Assembly (NCBI RefSeq): GCF_000967655.1
Contig: NZ_JXYA01000002.1
Span: 186,001-250,000 of the forward strand
DNA from: Pseudoalteromonas rubra
Lineage (GTDB): Bacteria; Pseudomonadota; Gammaproteobacteria; Enterobacterales; Alteromonadaceae
Length of the DNA stretch: 64,000 nucleotides
Reading direction: 5' to 3'
Shown here piece by piece: positions 56,871-64,000 of the stretch. The translations under genes and the position numbers were made by a program. The notes under the pieces are model-generated. The model made no database searches, was not told where the DNA came from, and was given only the letters and a program-made list of their open reading frames with translations. Within the stretch, counting starts at the first letter, position 1. Each line of letters starts with the position of its first letter.

Positions 56871-59135
56871 TTAACCCTGTTCATCCACACTCAGCGCCTG
56901 ACGGCTAGATTCAAACCAGCTGACCAGTAACTCCCGCTCTTCTTCATCCAGAATGCATTCTTCTACCGCCAGCGCTAATTGCTCTTCGGTACTGAGTGCC
57001 AGTAGTTTTGCCTGATATGCTTTTTGCCAGCGTTCAAACTTCTGCAACCCTTGTTCGCACTTGGGAAACAATTTAAAAGCTTGCTCCAGTGCCTCTAGTC
57101 CGGTGTGGCCGGAGGTATCACATAAGTTGCTGACCCGTGCCAGGGTCAGTTTATTGTGATAAAGGCTGTGGCAAAGCTCAGTGATTAGTTGATCCGAAGG
57201 CCCGCCAATGCCAGGGCCAAAAGGCATAAACCAACGCTTTACTAAGGTTTTTAAGCCATTGGGGGCAAAATTATCAATAAACCCGCTGTAGGCCTGCTCA
57301 AATGCATTCAGGTGAAAGTGCATCGCGTAATGTAGCAAAGGCAAATCACTGCGCTGGCGGCCATCATCCTCAAACTTCTTCAACACACATGATCCCAGAT
57401 AGAGCTGACTCAGCATGTCACCAAGGCGAGCTGAGCGCATTTCCTGAAGCTTAAGTTTGCCCCCAAGTACCAGCATTGCCAGGTCGCTTAAGACTGCCAA
57501 TATCTGGCTGTACCAGGTGAGCGTTTTGTAATAATACGCCACCTCGCCGGCAACGGGCGCGGAAGAAAACACCCCGCACGTAAGTCCGTTAAAGGTGGCT
57601 TTAAGAAAAGTTTTACTACTGTGGGCCAGATGCTGCACAAATACTTTGTCAAACTGCTGTAAAGCGATGTCTGCATCTTGCTCCTGCGCTGCCGCCATTT
57701 CTTTTAGCACATAAGGATGGCAACGCGTTGCGCCCTGGCCAAAGATCATCAGGTTGCGTGTCAGGATATTGGCTCCCTCGACCGTGATGCTGATAGGCAT
57801 GCCCTGATAGTGGAGCGCAAGATAGTTCAACGGACCACGCTGGATGGCTTTGCCACCGTGTAAGTCCATGGCATCATTTATTGCGATCCGTGCCATTTCA
57901 GTCAGGTGGTATTTAGCAATCGCAGTTATTACCGCCGGACTCTTATTGAGATCGATGGCCATAGCGGTGTTTTGCCGCGTCGCCTCTATGCTGTAACTTA
58001 GTCCCGCCACTCGCCCCAGCGCGGCCTGCACACCTTCGAATCGCCACAAAGGCTGTTTAAACTGTCGCCTGACACTGCAATACGCCGTGCTTGATCTGGC
58101 GCTTAACTGCGCGGTCCCGGCACTTAAGGCCGGAAGCGAGATCCCGCGCCCTGCACTCAGGCAAGACACCAGCATACGCCAGCCTTTACCAATACCGTCA
58201 ACATCGCCGATGACCCAGTGCATTGGAATAAAAACGCCCTCTCCCCGGGTTGTGCCATTCATAAAGGCCAGCCCCATTGGGTCATGCCTCGGGCCTACTT
58301 CAACCCCATTATGGTCGGTGGGGATCAACGCACAGGTGATCCCCAATTCCGTTGTTTCGGATAACAACTGGTCGGGATCATATACTTTGAAGGCAAGCCC
58401 CAGCACCGAAGCCACCGGTGCCAAAGTGATATAGCGCTTTTGCCAGGTTACTTTCAGCCCTAATGTCATTTCCCCCTCAAACTCTTGCTTACACACCACA
58501 GCAAAGTCGGTAATACCACCGGCATCCGAGCCTGCATCTAACGAGGTTAACGCGAAACAAGGCAGCGCAGATCCATCGGCCAACTTAGGCAGCCAGGCTT
58601 GTTGCTGTTGTGGCGTGCCAAAGTGTAGTAACAGCTCGGCCGGGCCAAGGCTGTTTGGCACCATCACGGTTACTGCGGTCGACAAGCTGCGAGTGGCTAT
58701 TTGCGCCACGATGGCGGAGTTTGCCTGAGCGCTGAAGGCCCTGCCGCCAAATTTTTCAGGAATAATAAAGGCGAAAAACCCCTTTTCTTTCAGGTATTGC
58801 CACACCTCAGGTGGCAAGTCGCCGTTTGTACAGATCTGACTTTCATCCAGCATCGCCATCAGCTCAGCCAGTTCATGTTCAATAAAATCAAGCTCCCGTT
58901 CGCTCAGTGCCGGTTTGCCCGTTTGCAACCACTGCGACCAGTCGGGTTTACCGCTAAATAAGCTTGCATCCCACCAGGTATCTCCGGCTTCCATCGCTTC
59001 ACGCTCAGTCTGCGATAACTGGGGTAATGCCCGTTTAAAATAAGCCAGAGCGGGACTTGAAACCAACTTAAGCCTGACTTCTTTGACATAAAAAATAAAA
59101 CACACAGCAATGATGAGCAGTATCAGTAACCACAT
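56871..59135 (-). CDS. fadE: Long-chain acyl-CoA dehydrogenase FadE
   Basis: 754 residues from ATG 59135 (MWLLILLIIAVCFIFYV), which gives an N-terminal membrane helix; the in-frame extension to 59186 is not typical. The acyl-CoA dehydrogenase core runs about 80-480: FFAFIIPEKFGGRAFS, MVPNSLGPAELLLHFG, PCFALTSLDAGSDAG (FAD/substrate loop), SAGRGISLPALSAG, then the FadE-type VEGANILTRNLMIFGQGA. The extra C-terminal 250 residues are the FadE extension. It performs the first step of beta-oxidation. Divergent from the M2 peptidase gene. No FadR-type site was recognised. Confidence 0.94.
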   Translation of the reverse strand: MWLLILLIIAVCFIFYVKEVRLKLVSSPALAYFKRALPQLSQTEREAMEAGDTWWDASLFSGKPDWSQWLQTGKPALSERELDFIEHELAELMAMLDESQICTNGDLPPEVWQYLKEKGFFAFIIPEKFGGRAFSAQANSAIVAQIATRSLSTAVTVMVPNSLGPAELLLHFGTPQQQQAWLPKLADGSALPCFALTSLDAGSDAGGITDFAVVCKQEFEGEMTLGLKVTWQKRYITLAPVASVLGLAFKVYDPDQLLSETTELGITCALIPTDHNGVEVGPRHDPMGLAFMNGTTRGEGVFIPMHWVIGDVDGIGKGWRMLVSCLSAGRGISLPALSAGTAQLSARSSTAYCSVRRQFKQPLWRFEGVQAALGRVAGLSYSIEATRQNTAMAIDLNKSPAVITAIAKYHLTEMARIAINDAMDLHGGKAIQRGPLNYLALHYQGMPISITVEGANILTRNLMIFGQGATRCHPYVLKEMAAAQEQDADIALQQFDKVFVQHLAHSSKTFLKATFNGLTCGVFSSAPVAGEVAYYYKTLTWYSQILAVLSDLAMLVLGGKLKLQEMRSARLGDMLSQLYLGSCVLKKFEDDGRQRSDLPLLHYAMHFHLNAFEQAYSGFIDNFAPNGLKTLVKRWFMPFGPGIGGPSDQLITELCHSLYHNKLTLARVSNLCDTSGHTGLEALEQAFKLFPKCEQGLQKFERWQKAYQAKLLALSTEEQLALAVEECILDEEERELLVSWFESSRQALSVDEQG

Positions 59136-59280
59136 AATATCGGCACCTCCCGGTTGATGGCGTTTTAAGTATGGAACAAATGTCACTTATCTCAATATTT
59201 TCGCCCTGCTCATGCGACGTGAATTGTCGCAGCCAGTCGACGCTGGTATCATCGAGTTTCTAATAACGATAATTGGAACA

Positions 59281-61095
59281 ATGATGGCACTACAATTCAA
59301 ACTCAGCCTGGGCGCCCTCGTGGTTGCCGGGGCACTCTCACTGAGTGGATGTAACTCAACAAGCACGTCAACCCTGACTGAAAAAGACGCGGAAGCATTT
59401 CTAACCAAAGCAGAAAAAGAACTGCAAGACCTCAGCTATCGCAGTGCGCGCTCAGCCTGGATCTATGCCAACTTCATCACAGAAGACACCGCCTCTCTAG
59501 CCGCAGACGTTAATCAGGAATACACCGAAAAACTGGTTGCCCTTGCCAATGAAGCGGCCAAGTTTGACGCGCTGGAGCTCAGTTACGACAACCGTCGTAA
59601 GCTAGACAAGCTTAAACTCAACCTGACCTTACCGGCACCAAAAGATGCTGAAAAAACAGCAGAGCTGGCGAAGCTGTCTGCTGAGCTGGATGGCATGTAC
59701 GGTAAAGGCAAATACTGTAAAGACGGCAACTGTATGAGCCTTGGCGAGATGACAGCCAAAATGGCCAACAGCCGTGACTATGCAGAATTACTGGATGTGT
59801 GGCAGGGCTGGCGTCAGGTTTCTCCACAGATGCGTCCTTTGTATCAAGATCTGGTTTCTCTGGCGAATGAAGGCGCACAGGAGCTGGGATATCGTGATAC
59901 AGGCGCGATGTGGCGCAGCAAATACGACATGCCGGCCGATGACTTTGCTAAAGAACTTGACCGCATCTGGGGCCAGGTAAAGCCTTTATATGACTCACTG
60001 CACTGTCACGTTCGTGCCAAGCTTGGCGAAAAGTATGGCGAAGACAAAGTACCTCAGGACCAGCCAATTCCGGCACACCTGTTAGGTAACATGTGGGCCC
60101 AGCAATGGGGCAATATCTACGACCTGGTTGCACCTGAAAATGCCGATCCGGGCTATAACGTGACTGAGTTGCTTGAAAAGCATAACTACGACGAAATCAA
60201 AATGGTGAAAGGCGCCGAGAAGTTCTTCACTTCAATGGGCTTTGAACCGCTGCCAGAAACATTCTGGACTCGCTCACTCTTCACTAAGCCACAGGACCGT
60301 GACGTACAGTGTCATGCATCTGCATGGAACCTGGATAACAAAGACGATCTGCGTATCAAGATGTGTATCCAGCGCACTGGCGAAGAATTCTCGGTTATTC
60401 ACCACGAGTTAGGTCACAACTTCTATCAGCGCGCCTACAACAAGCTGCCGCTGTATTACCAGGAAAGTGCCAACGATGGTTTCCACGAAGCAATCGGTGA
60501 TACCATAGCGTTGTCGGTAACACCGGGTTACCTTAAAGAGATTGGCCTGCTGGATCAGGTGCCTGACGAGTCAAAAGACATTGGCCTGCTGATGAAAATG
60601 GCACTGGATAAAATTGCCTTCATTCCTTTTGGCCTGTTAGTTGACCAATGGCGCTGGAAAGTATACTCCGGCGAAATCAGCCCGGCTGAGTACAACCAAG
60701 CCTGGTGGGAATTACGCGAGAAGTATCAGGGCCTTCAGGCACCTGTTGCACGTACTGAAAACGACTTTGACCCAGGTGCAAAATACCACGTACCAGGCAA
60801 TGTACCTTATACGCGCTACTTCCTGGCACACATTCTACAGTTTGAATTCCACAAAGCCCTGTGTGAAATTTCAGGTAACAAAGAAGCCATTCACCGCTGC
60901 TCTGTGTACAACTCAAAAGAAGCCGGTGAGCGCTTAAATGCCATGCTAGAGATGGGCAGCAGCCGCCCATGGCAAGAAGCATTAGAAAGCGTTACTGGCA
61001 GCCAGCAAATGGATGCTACTGCGATTTTGGATTACTTTGCACCACTTCAGAGCTATCTGGACGAGCAAAACAAAAACCGCCAGTGCGGTTGGTAA
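59281..61095 (+). CDS. M2 family (ACE-like) dipeptidyl carboxypeptidase, lipoprotein
   Basis: 604 residues from ATG 59281 (59284 is a second ATG); the frame upstream lacks the signal peptide. Lipobox LSLSGC (Cys24), +2 Asn. Zinc site: VIHHELGHNFYQ (HExxH) with the third ligand in DGFHEAIGDTIALSV, the angiotensin-converting-enzyme layout. Bacterial M2 enzymes cut C-terminal dipeptides. As an outer-membrane lipoprotein it would work on peptides in the periplasm or outside. Several Cys (GKYCKDGNC, HCHV, QCHAS, MCIQ) may form disulfides. A terminator follows. Confidence 0.93.
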   Translation: MMALQFKLSLGALVVAGALSLSGCNSTSTSTLTEKDAEAFLTKAEKELQDLSYRSARSAWIYANFITEDTASLAADVNQEYTEKLVALANEAAKFDALELSYDNRRKLDKLKLNLTLPAPKDAEKTAELAKLSAELDGMYGKGKYCKDGNCMSLGEMTAKMANSRDYAELLDVWQGWRQVSPQMRPLYQDLVSLANEGAQELGYRDTGAMWRSKYDMPADDFAKELDRIWGQVKPLYDSLHCHVRAKLGEKYGEDKVPQDQPIPAHLLGNMWAQQWGNIYDLVAPENADPGYNVTELLEKHNYDEIKMVKGAEKFFTSMGFEPLPETFWTRSLFTKPQDRDVQCHASAWNLDNKDDLRIKMCIQRTGEEFSVIHHELGHNFYQRAYNKLPLYYQESANDGFHEAIGDTIALSVTPGYLKEIGLLDQVPDESKDIGLLMKMALDKIAFIPFGLLVDQWRWKVYSGEISPAEYNQAWWELREKYQGLQAPVARTENDFDPGAKYHVPGNVPYTRYFLAHILQFEFHKALCEISGNKEAIHRCSVYNSKEAGERLNAMLEMGSSRPWQEALESVTGSQQMDATAILDYFAPLQSYLDEQNKNRQCGW

Positions 61096-61108
61096 TCAAC
61101 ACCAAACA

Positions 61109-61130
61109 AAAGGAGCCTGCGGGCTCCTTT
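61109..61130 (+). terminator. Terminator after the M2 peptidase gene
   Basis: AAAGGAGCC (61109-61117), loop TGCG, GGCTCCTTT (61122-61130), then CTTATT. Perfect 9-bp stem with a short T run. Confidence 0.75.
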
Positions 61131-61212
61131 CTTATTCGCCACACTCTGAAACAATTCTCCGCTTTTCCATCCTCTGGCTTTTGCGTTAAGGTAGGCGCAA
61201 AAGGAGTGCACT

Positions 61213-62022
61213 ATGTCACTAAAAAGAATCATATTACTCAGTCAGTTTGAACTGACACGTTTGTTTGCCACAAAACGTGGCTGGCTTGCTCTCGCGGCCT
61301 TTACTATGGTGTGGCTCATCATATTACGCTACCCCATCTATCACGCAGTTTCCGTGCTCAGAAGCCCTGAATTCTCTGATATTGCCATTCAAGTCGCGGG
61401 TTCTATTGGTCTCTATCAGCTGGTGCGCTGGCCTGAGGCCGAGTTATCGGTCTACTGGATCATCGCCCTATTCACGTTTCCATTGTTCACCTTGTTCGTC
61501 AGTGCTGATCAGACCGTCGAGGACGCAAAGCGAGGTACGCTCCGGTTTCTGACCTTACGTGCCAGCCGCGCAGAACTCTTATTAGGGCGCTTTACCGGTC
61601 AGGTACTCGTGCTATTGGCTCTCATAACGGTCTCCGTTTTGGCTGCCTGGCTGTTAATGCTGACTCGGGATACCGCTTTGCTGTTTAGCGGGTTGCTCAA
61701 ATTGGTCGTGATCATTACGCTACTGGCTCTGACCACCTTGCCCTTTATTGCCCTGATGGCGCTGCTTAACCTGCTCGCCAACTCAGCCCGGCTGAGTATT
61801 ATTTATGCCACCTTGTTGTTCACTGTAGGCAATCTGCTGATAGGTTATCTGGCAAGCCATATTGAAGCTGCACAATGGTTGTATTATGCCCTGCCGGGTG
61901 TGCACATCAGTCGCATAGCGCCCTGGTACGACATTAACTTGCTGTCCATCGCCACCCCAGTGCTGCAATCAGTGGCGCTTTTGAGCGTCGCCTACTGGCT
62001 AATCAAGAGGAAAGATCTATGA
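61213..62022 (+). CDS. ABC-2 type transporter permease
   Basis: 269 residues with about six transmembrane helices. The cytosolic start LLSQFELTRLFATKRGW and the later DAKRGTLRFLTLRASRAELLLGRFTGQ are the elbow and coupling segments of ABC-2 permeases of the NosY/CcmB-like sort. It overlaps the ATPase gene by four bases, so the two make one exporter. Substrate unknown; no periplasmic partner is encoded beside it. ATG 61213 follows AAAGGAG. Confidence 0.88.
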   Translation: MSLKRIILLSQFELTRLFATKRGWLALAAFTMVWLIILRYPIYHAVSVLRSPEFSDIAIQVAGSIGLYQLVRWPEAELSVYWIIALFTFPLFTLFVSADQTVEDAKRGTLRFLTLRASRAELLLGRFTGQVLVLLALITVSVLAAWLLMLTRDTALLFSGLLKLVVIITLLALTTLPFIALMALLNLLANSARLSIIYATLLFTVGNLLIGYLASHIEAAQWLYYALPGVHISRIAPWYDINLLSIATPVLQSVALLSVAYWLIKRKDL

Positions 62023-62936
62023 ACTCTGCTACTTCCATCGCGATTGAGGTCAGCGGTCTGACAAAGCGATTTGCCCAGAAGCGTGCCCTGGATGACGTCA
62101 GTTTCTCTATAAACGCTGGCAGTACCATTGCTCTGGTAGGCCCAAATGGCGCAGGCAAGACCACGTTATTCAGTATCTTGTGTGGTTTTTTACAAGCAGA
62201 TTCGGGTAATGTTCGAGTCTTTGGCCACACGCCGGGCGACAGCGCCCTGTTCGGAGTGCTCAGTGCTTTGCCACAGGATGCGCAGCTGGATCCGCGCTTT
62301 TCGGTCGGTAAACAACTGACCTTTTACGGCCAGCTGCAAGGATTAAATCGCCGCGAGGCGCAGCATGAAACGGCACGCGTTCTTGAGTTAGTCGACCTCA
62401 GTGAGCAACTGAATGCCAAAGCGTCAGAGTTATCGCATGGGATGAGAAAACGCATCTGCATCGCACAAGCGCTGATTGGACAACCCAAAATCGTGTTGCT
62501 GGACGAAGCAACGGCCGGACTGGATCCCCTTAATGCAAAAGCTATCCGTTCATTGATTGCCGATTTGAGTAAAGACATCACCTTTATGCTCAGCTCCCAT
62601 GACTTGAGTGAACTGGAGCGCTTATGTGACACTGTGCTTTATCTGGAGCAAGGCAAGCTCACCAGTCATCAAAGATATGCGCAAAACGAGTCTGACACGG
62701 CCTTCCTGACTCTTCAGGTTCAACAATTAACTGAGCACATGAAAGAGCAGATTGCACACCTCAGCGGAGTTAAAAACGTCAGACAATCTCAGTCCGATGA
62801 ATTTGTCATTGAGTATGATGTCAGCCACAAGGCACTGGATATTGCCTTGCTGGAGTTATGTCATCATCATGGCTGGCGATACAAGCAGCTCATTAACGGC
62901 AACACGCTCGAAAACCAGCTGTTCGCTACGCCTTAA
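62019..62936 (+). CDS. ABC transporter ATP-binding protein
   Basis: 305 residues. Walker A VGPNGAGKTTLFS (about 45), Q-loop in ALPQDAQLDPRF, signature ELSHGMRKRICIAQAL (LSHGM for LSGGQ), Walker B IVLLDEATAGLDPLN and H-loop MLSSHDLSEL. The last 80 residues form the small C-terminal domain common in ABC-2 exporters of the NatA/NosF group. It powers the permease encoded just upstream. Confidence 0.93.
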   Translation: MNSATSIAIEVSGLTKRFAQKRALDDVSFSINAGSTIALVGPNGAGKTTLFSILCGFLQADSGNVRVFGHTPGDSALFGVLSALPQDAQLDPRFSVGKQLTFYGQLQGLNRREAQHETARVLELVDLSEQLNAKASELSHGMRKRICIAQALIGQPKIVLLDEATAGLDPLNAKAIRSLIADLSKDITFMLSSHDLSELERLCDTVLYLEQGKLTSHQRYAQNESDTAFLTLQVQQLTEHMKEQIAHLSGVKNVRQSQSDEFVIEYDVSHKALDIALLELCHHHGWRYKQLINGNTLENQLFATP

Positions 62937-62974
62937 GCTACAATAGTAGAGACTTACACGCAGCCGGGTAGACA

Positions 62975-63469
62975 ATGAATAAAACTCTCAGACTTATTCG
63001 CCATGCGAAATCAAGCTGGCAAGACACTCAGCTGCACGATATCGACCGGCCACTTAAACCTAAAGGTGTGCGCCGCACACAGGCACTGGCCGCGCAACTA
63101 GGGTTGCTTCCACAAACACATATATTTACCAGCCCGGCACGTCGGGCGCACGATACCGCACATATTCTCCATGCAGAGTGTCAGGTGAGCAAGGCTGTTG
63201 AAGTGATCCCGGCACTTTATACCTTTGATGCAACGGATCTGATGGATTGTTTGCACCTGCTACCAGATGAGTGCTCTGATGTTACTGTAGTGGGCCATAA
63301 TCCGGCAATGACAATACTGGTCAATCATCTGATCCGTCATCAGTTGGATAACCTGGTCACTGCTGGTTACGTGGAGCTGAGCCTGCAAAGTGCGCACTGG
63401 CACAAAGTAGCGGCAGAAAACGTCACATTAGAGCGCTTTATCCTCAGGCCGGAGCTGGGCACTACATAA
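62975..63469 (+). CDS. sixA: Histidine phosphatase family protein, SixA-like
   Basis: 164 residues. The RHG-type active site reads LIRHAKSSWQD, with the second Arg in TSPARRAHDTA and the second His in VVGHNPAMT. Size and the missing cap domain fit SixA, which removes phosphate from phospho-His of HPt domains such as that of ArcB. Whether this protein works on a histidine kinase here (CheA is in the window, but far off) is unknown. Confidence 0.88.
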   Translation: MNKTLRLIRHAKSSWQDTQLHDIDRPLKPKGVRRTQALAAQLGLLPQTHIFTSPARRAHDTAHILHAECQVSKAVEVIPALYTFDATDLMDCLHLLPDECSDVTVVGHNPAMTILVNHLIRHQLDNLVTAGYVELSLQSAHWHKVAAENVTLERFILRPELGTT

Positions 63470-63643
63470 TACCAATTTCACTTAATACTTGTTCAATTTG
63501 ACGGAGCAAATATGACGCTAACTGTGTTAAAAATTTCTCATTTAGAGCCTTTACCTAAGGTATGAGTTCGCAAATTTTTGCCTGGTTATCGAACATATTT
63601 TCTCGCCTCAAAATAGAACACTTAATTAAGCAAATTGATATAA
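63470..63643. repeat. 174-bp imperfect palindromic element (MITE-like)
   Basis: The whole gap between sixA and sohB folds back on itself around position 63557 (TACCT-A-AGGTA). The ends pair as TAATACCAATTTCACTTAAT against the complement of the right end, TTATATCAATTTGCTTAAT, and inner blocks AATATG, TAAC and AAAAATTT recur in mirrored order. No reading frame of note. This is the build of a small non-autonomous transposable or palindromic repeat; I recall similar repeats in Pseudoalteromonas and Vibrio genomes but did not search. Confidence 0.7.
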
Positions 63644-63662
63644 ACCGCACTGCCCGGATGGT

Positions 63663-64000
63663 TTAGTAGCTTGATTTTTGCCACTTGGAGAACAGGCGCA
63701 TCGCTCCTTTTTCAAGGCTCAGGCTCACGCCAATCCCAAGCTTTTCTGCCATGGATTTTTTCAGTTTATAGCGCACCTGATAAAGCTGATAGGCCTGATT
63801 TAAATCTAACAACAGGTCATCGCTGGTGCGAATTTCATCCACCAGTGCAAACTCATGAGCGTGGGTTGCCAGCCAGTGCTCTCCGGTTGCCACTTTGTCT
63901 ATATCCATATTGGGTCGGTTGTCGCTGACAAAACGCTTGAACAAACCATGGGTATGTTCGATTTCTTCACGAAACTTTTCGCGTCCTTTATCGGTATTTT
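63663..64000 (-). CDS. sohB: Inner-membrane peptidase SohB, C-terminal part (5' end outside the window)
   Basis: The frame is open to the window edge; translation upstream of an internal TTG continues as TDKGREKFREEIEHTHGLF, so the gene is cut. The visible 111 residues match the end of SohB: NMDIDKVATGEHWLA, HEFALVDEIRTSDDLLLDL and a basic C-terminus. SohB is a signal-peptide-peptidase-A-like serine protease of the inner membrane. The catalytic Ser lies outside the window; the basic residue cannot be checked either. Confidence 0.9.
   Translation of the reverse strand, partial: NTDKGREKFREEIEHTHGLFKRFVSDNRPNMDIDKVATGEHWLATHAHEFALVDEIRTSDDLLLDLNQAYQLYQVRYKLKKSMAEKLGIGVSLSLEKGAMRLFSKWQKSSY

Overview
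The window looks like a chromosomal segment of a marine gammaproteobacterium, most probably a Pseudoalteromonas or close relative (Alteromonadales). This rests on the core gene set (LolCDE, RsmF, TtcA, UspE, Fnr, SohB, FadE), the cbb3 oxidase locus joined to fnr-uspE-ttcA, the FabY-type ketoacyl synthase, the adhC-fghA pair next to a LysR gene, and many chemoreceptors and surface lipoproteins. Genus assignment is inference. No tRNA, rRNA, CRISPR array, prophage or intact insertion sequence was seen.

Layout. 1-0.8 kb: tail of a GNAT acetyltransferase and a DUF4826-type protein. 0.9-11.5 kb: a ten-gene chemotaxis operon (receptor-like protein, CheY, STAS protein, CheA, receptor, two CheW, CheR, CheB, EAL protein) with overlapping genes and no CheZ or CheD. 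11.6-14.7 kb: lolCDE on the minus strand. 14.9-19.5 kb: SulP transporter, LysR regulator, glutathione-dependent formaldehyde dehydrogenase and S-formylglutathione hydrolase. 19.5-23.0 kb: FabY-like synthase, divergent GlxA-type AraC regulator, divergent Gre-factor homologue. 23.1-30.2 kb: an accessory-looking surface locus, with a 1332-residue alanine-rich lipoprotein, a predicted outer-membrane barrel and a 636-residue lipoprotein. 30.3-41.2 kb: a small lipoprotein, ccoNOQP, FixH-like protein, CcoI, CcoS, a TauE/SafE-like membrane protein, fnr, uspE and ttcA. 41.5-45.7 kb: a Cache receptor, then the gapdh-arsJ pair for pentavalent arsenic. 45.9-49.1 kb: rsmF, a ParD-like antitoxin overlapping a type I methionine aminopeptidase, and a YkgJ-type cysteine protein. 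49.3-53.6 kb: an RND efflux pair. 53.8-56.7 kb: two lipoproteins. 56.9-61.1 kb: divergent FadE and an M2 (ACE-like) lipoprotein peptidase. 61.2-64.0 kb: an ABC-2 exporter, SixA-like phosphatase, a 174-bp palindromic repeat and the 3' end of sohB.

How the genes work together. The che operon can form a complete receptor-kinase-adaptation pathway whose outputs are CheY and perhaps a c-di-GMP phosphodiesterase. The cco block encodes the oxidase, its copper delivery and assembly factors, and the oxygen sensor Fnr. The least explained parts are the large lipoprotein/barrel locus, the ParD-MetAP pair with its 37-bp dyad, and the first receptor-like protein, whose C-terminus resembles CheZ.
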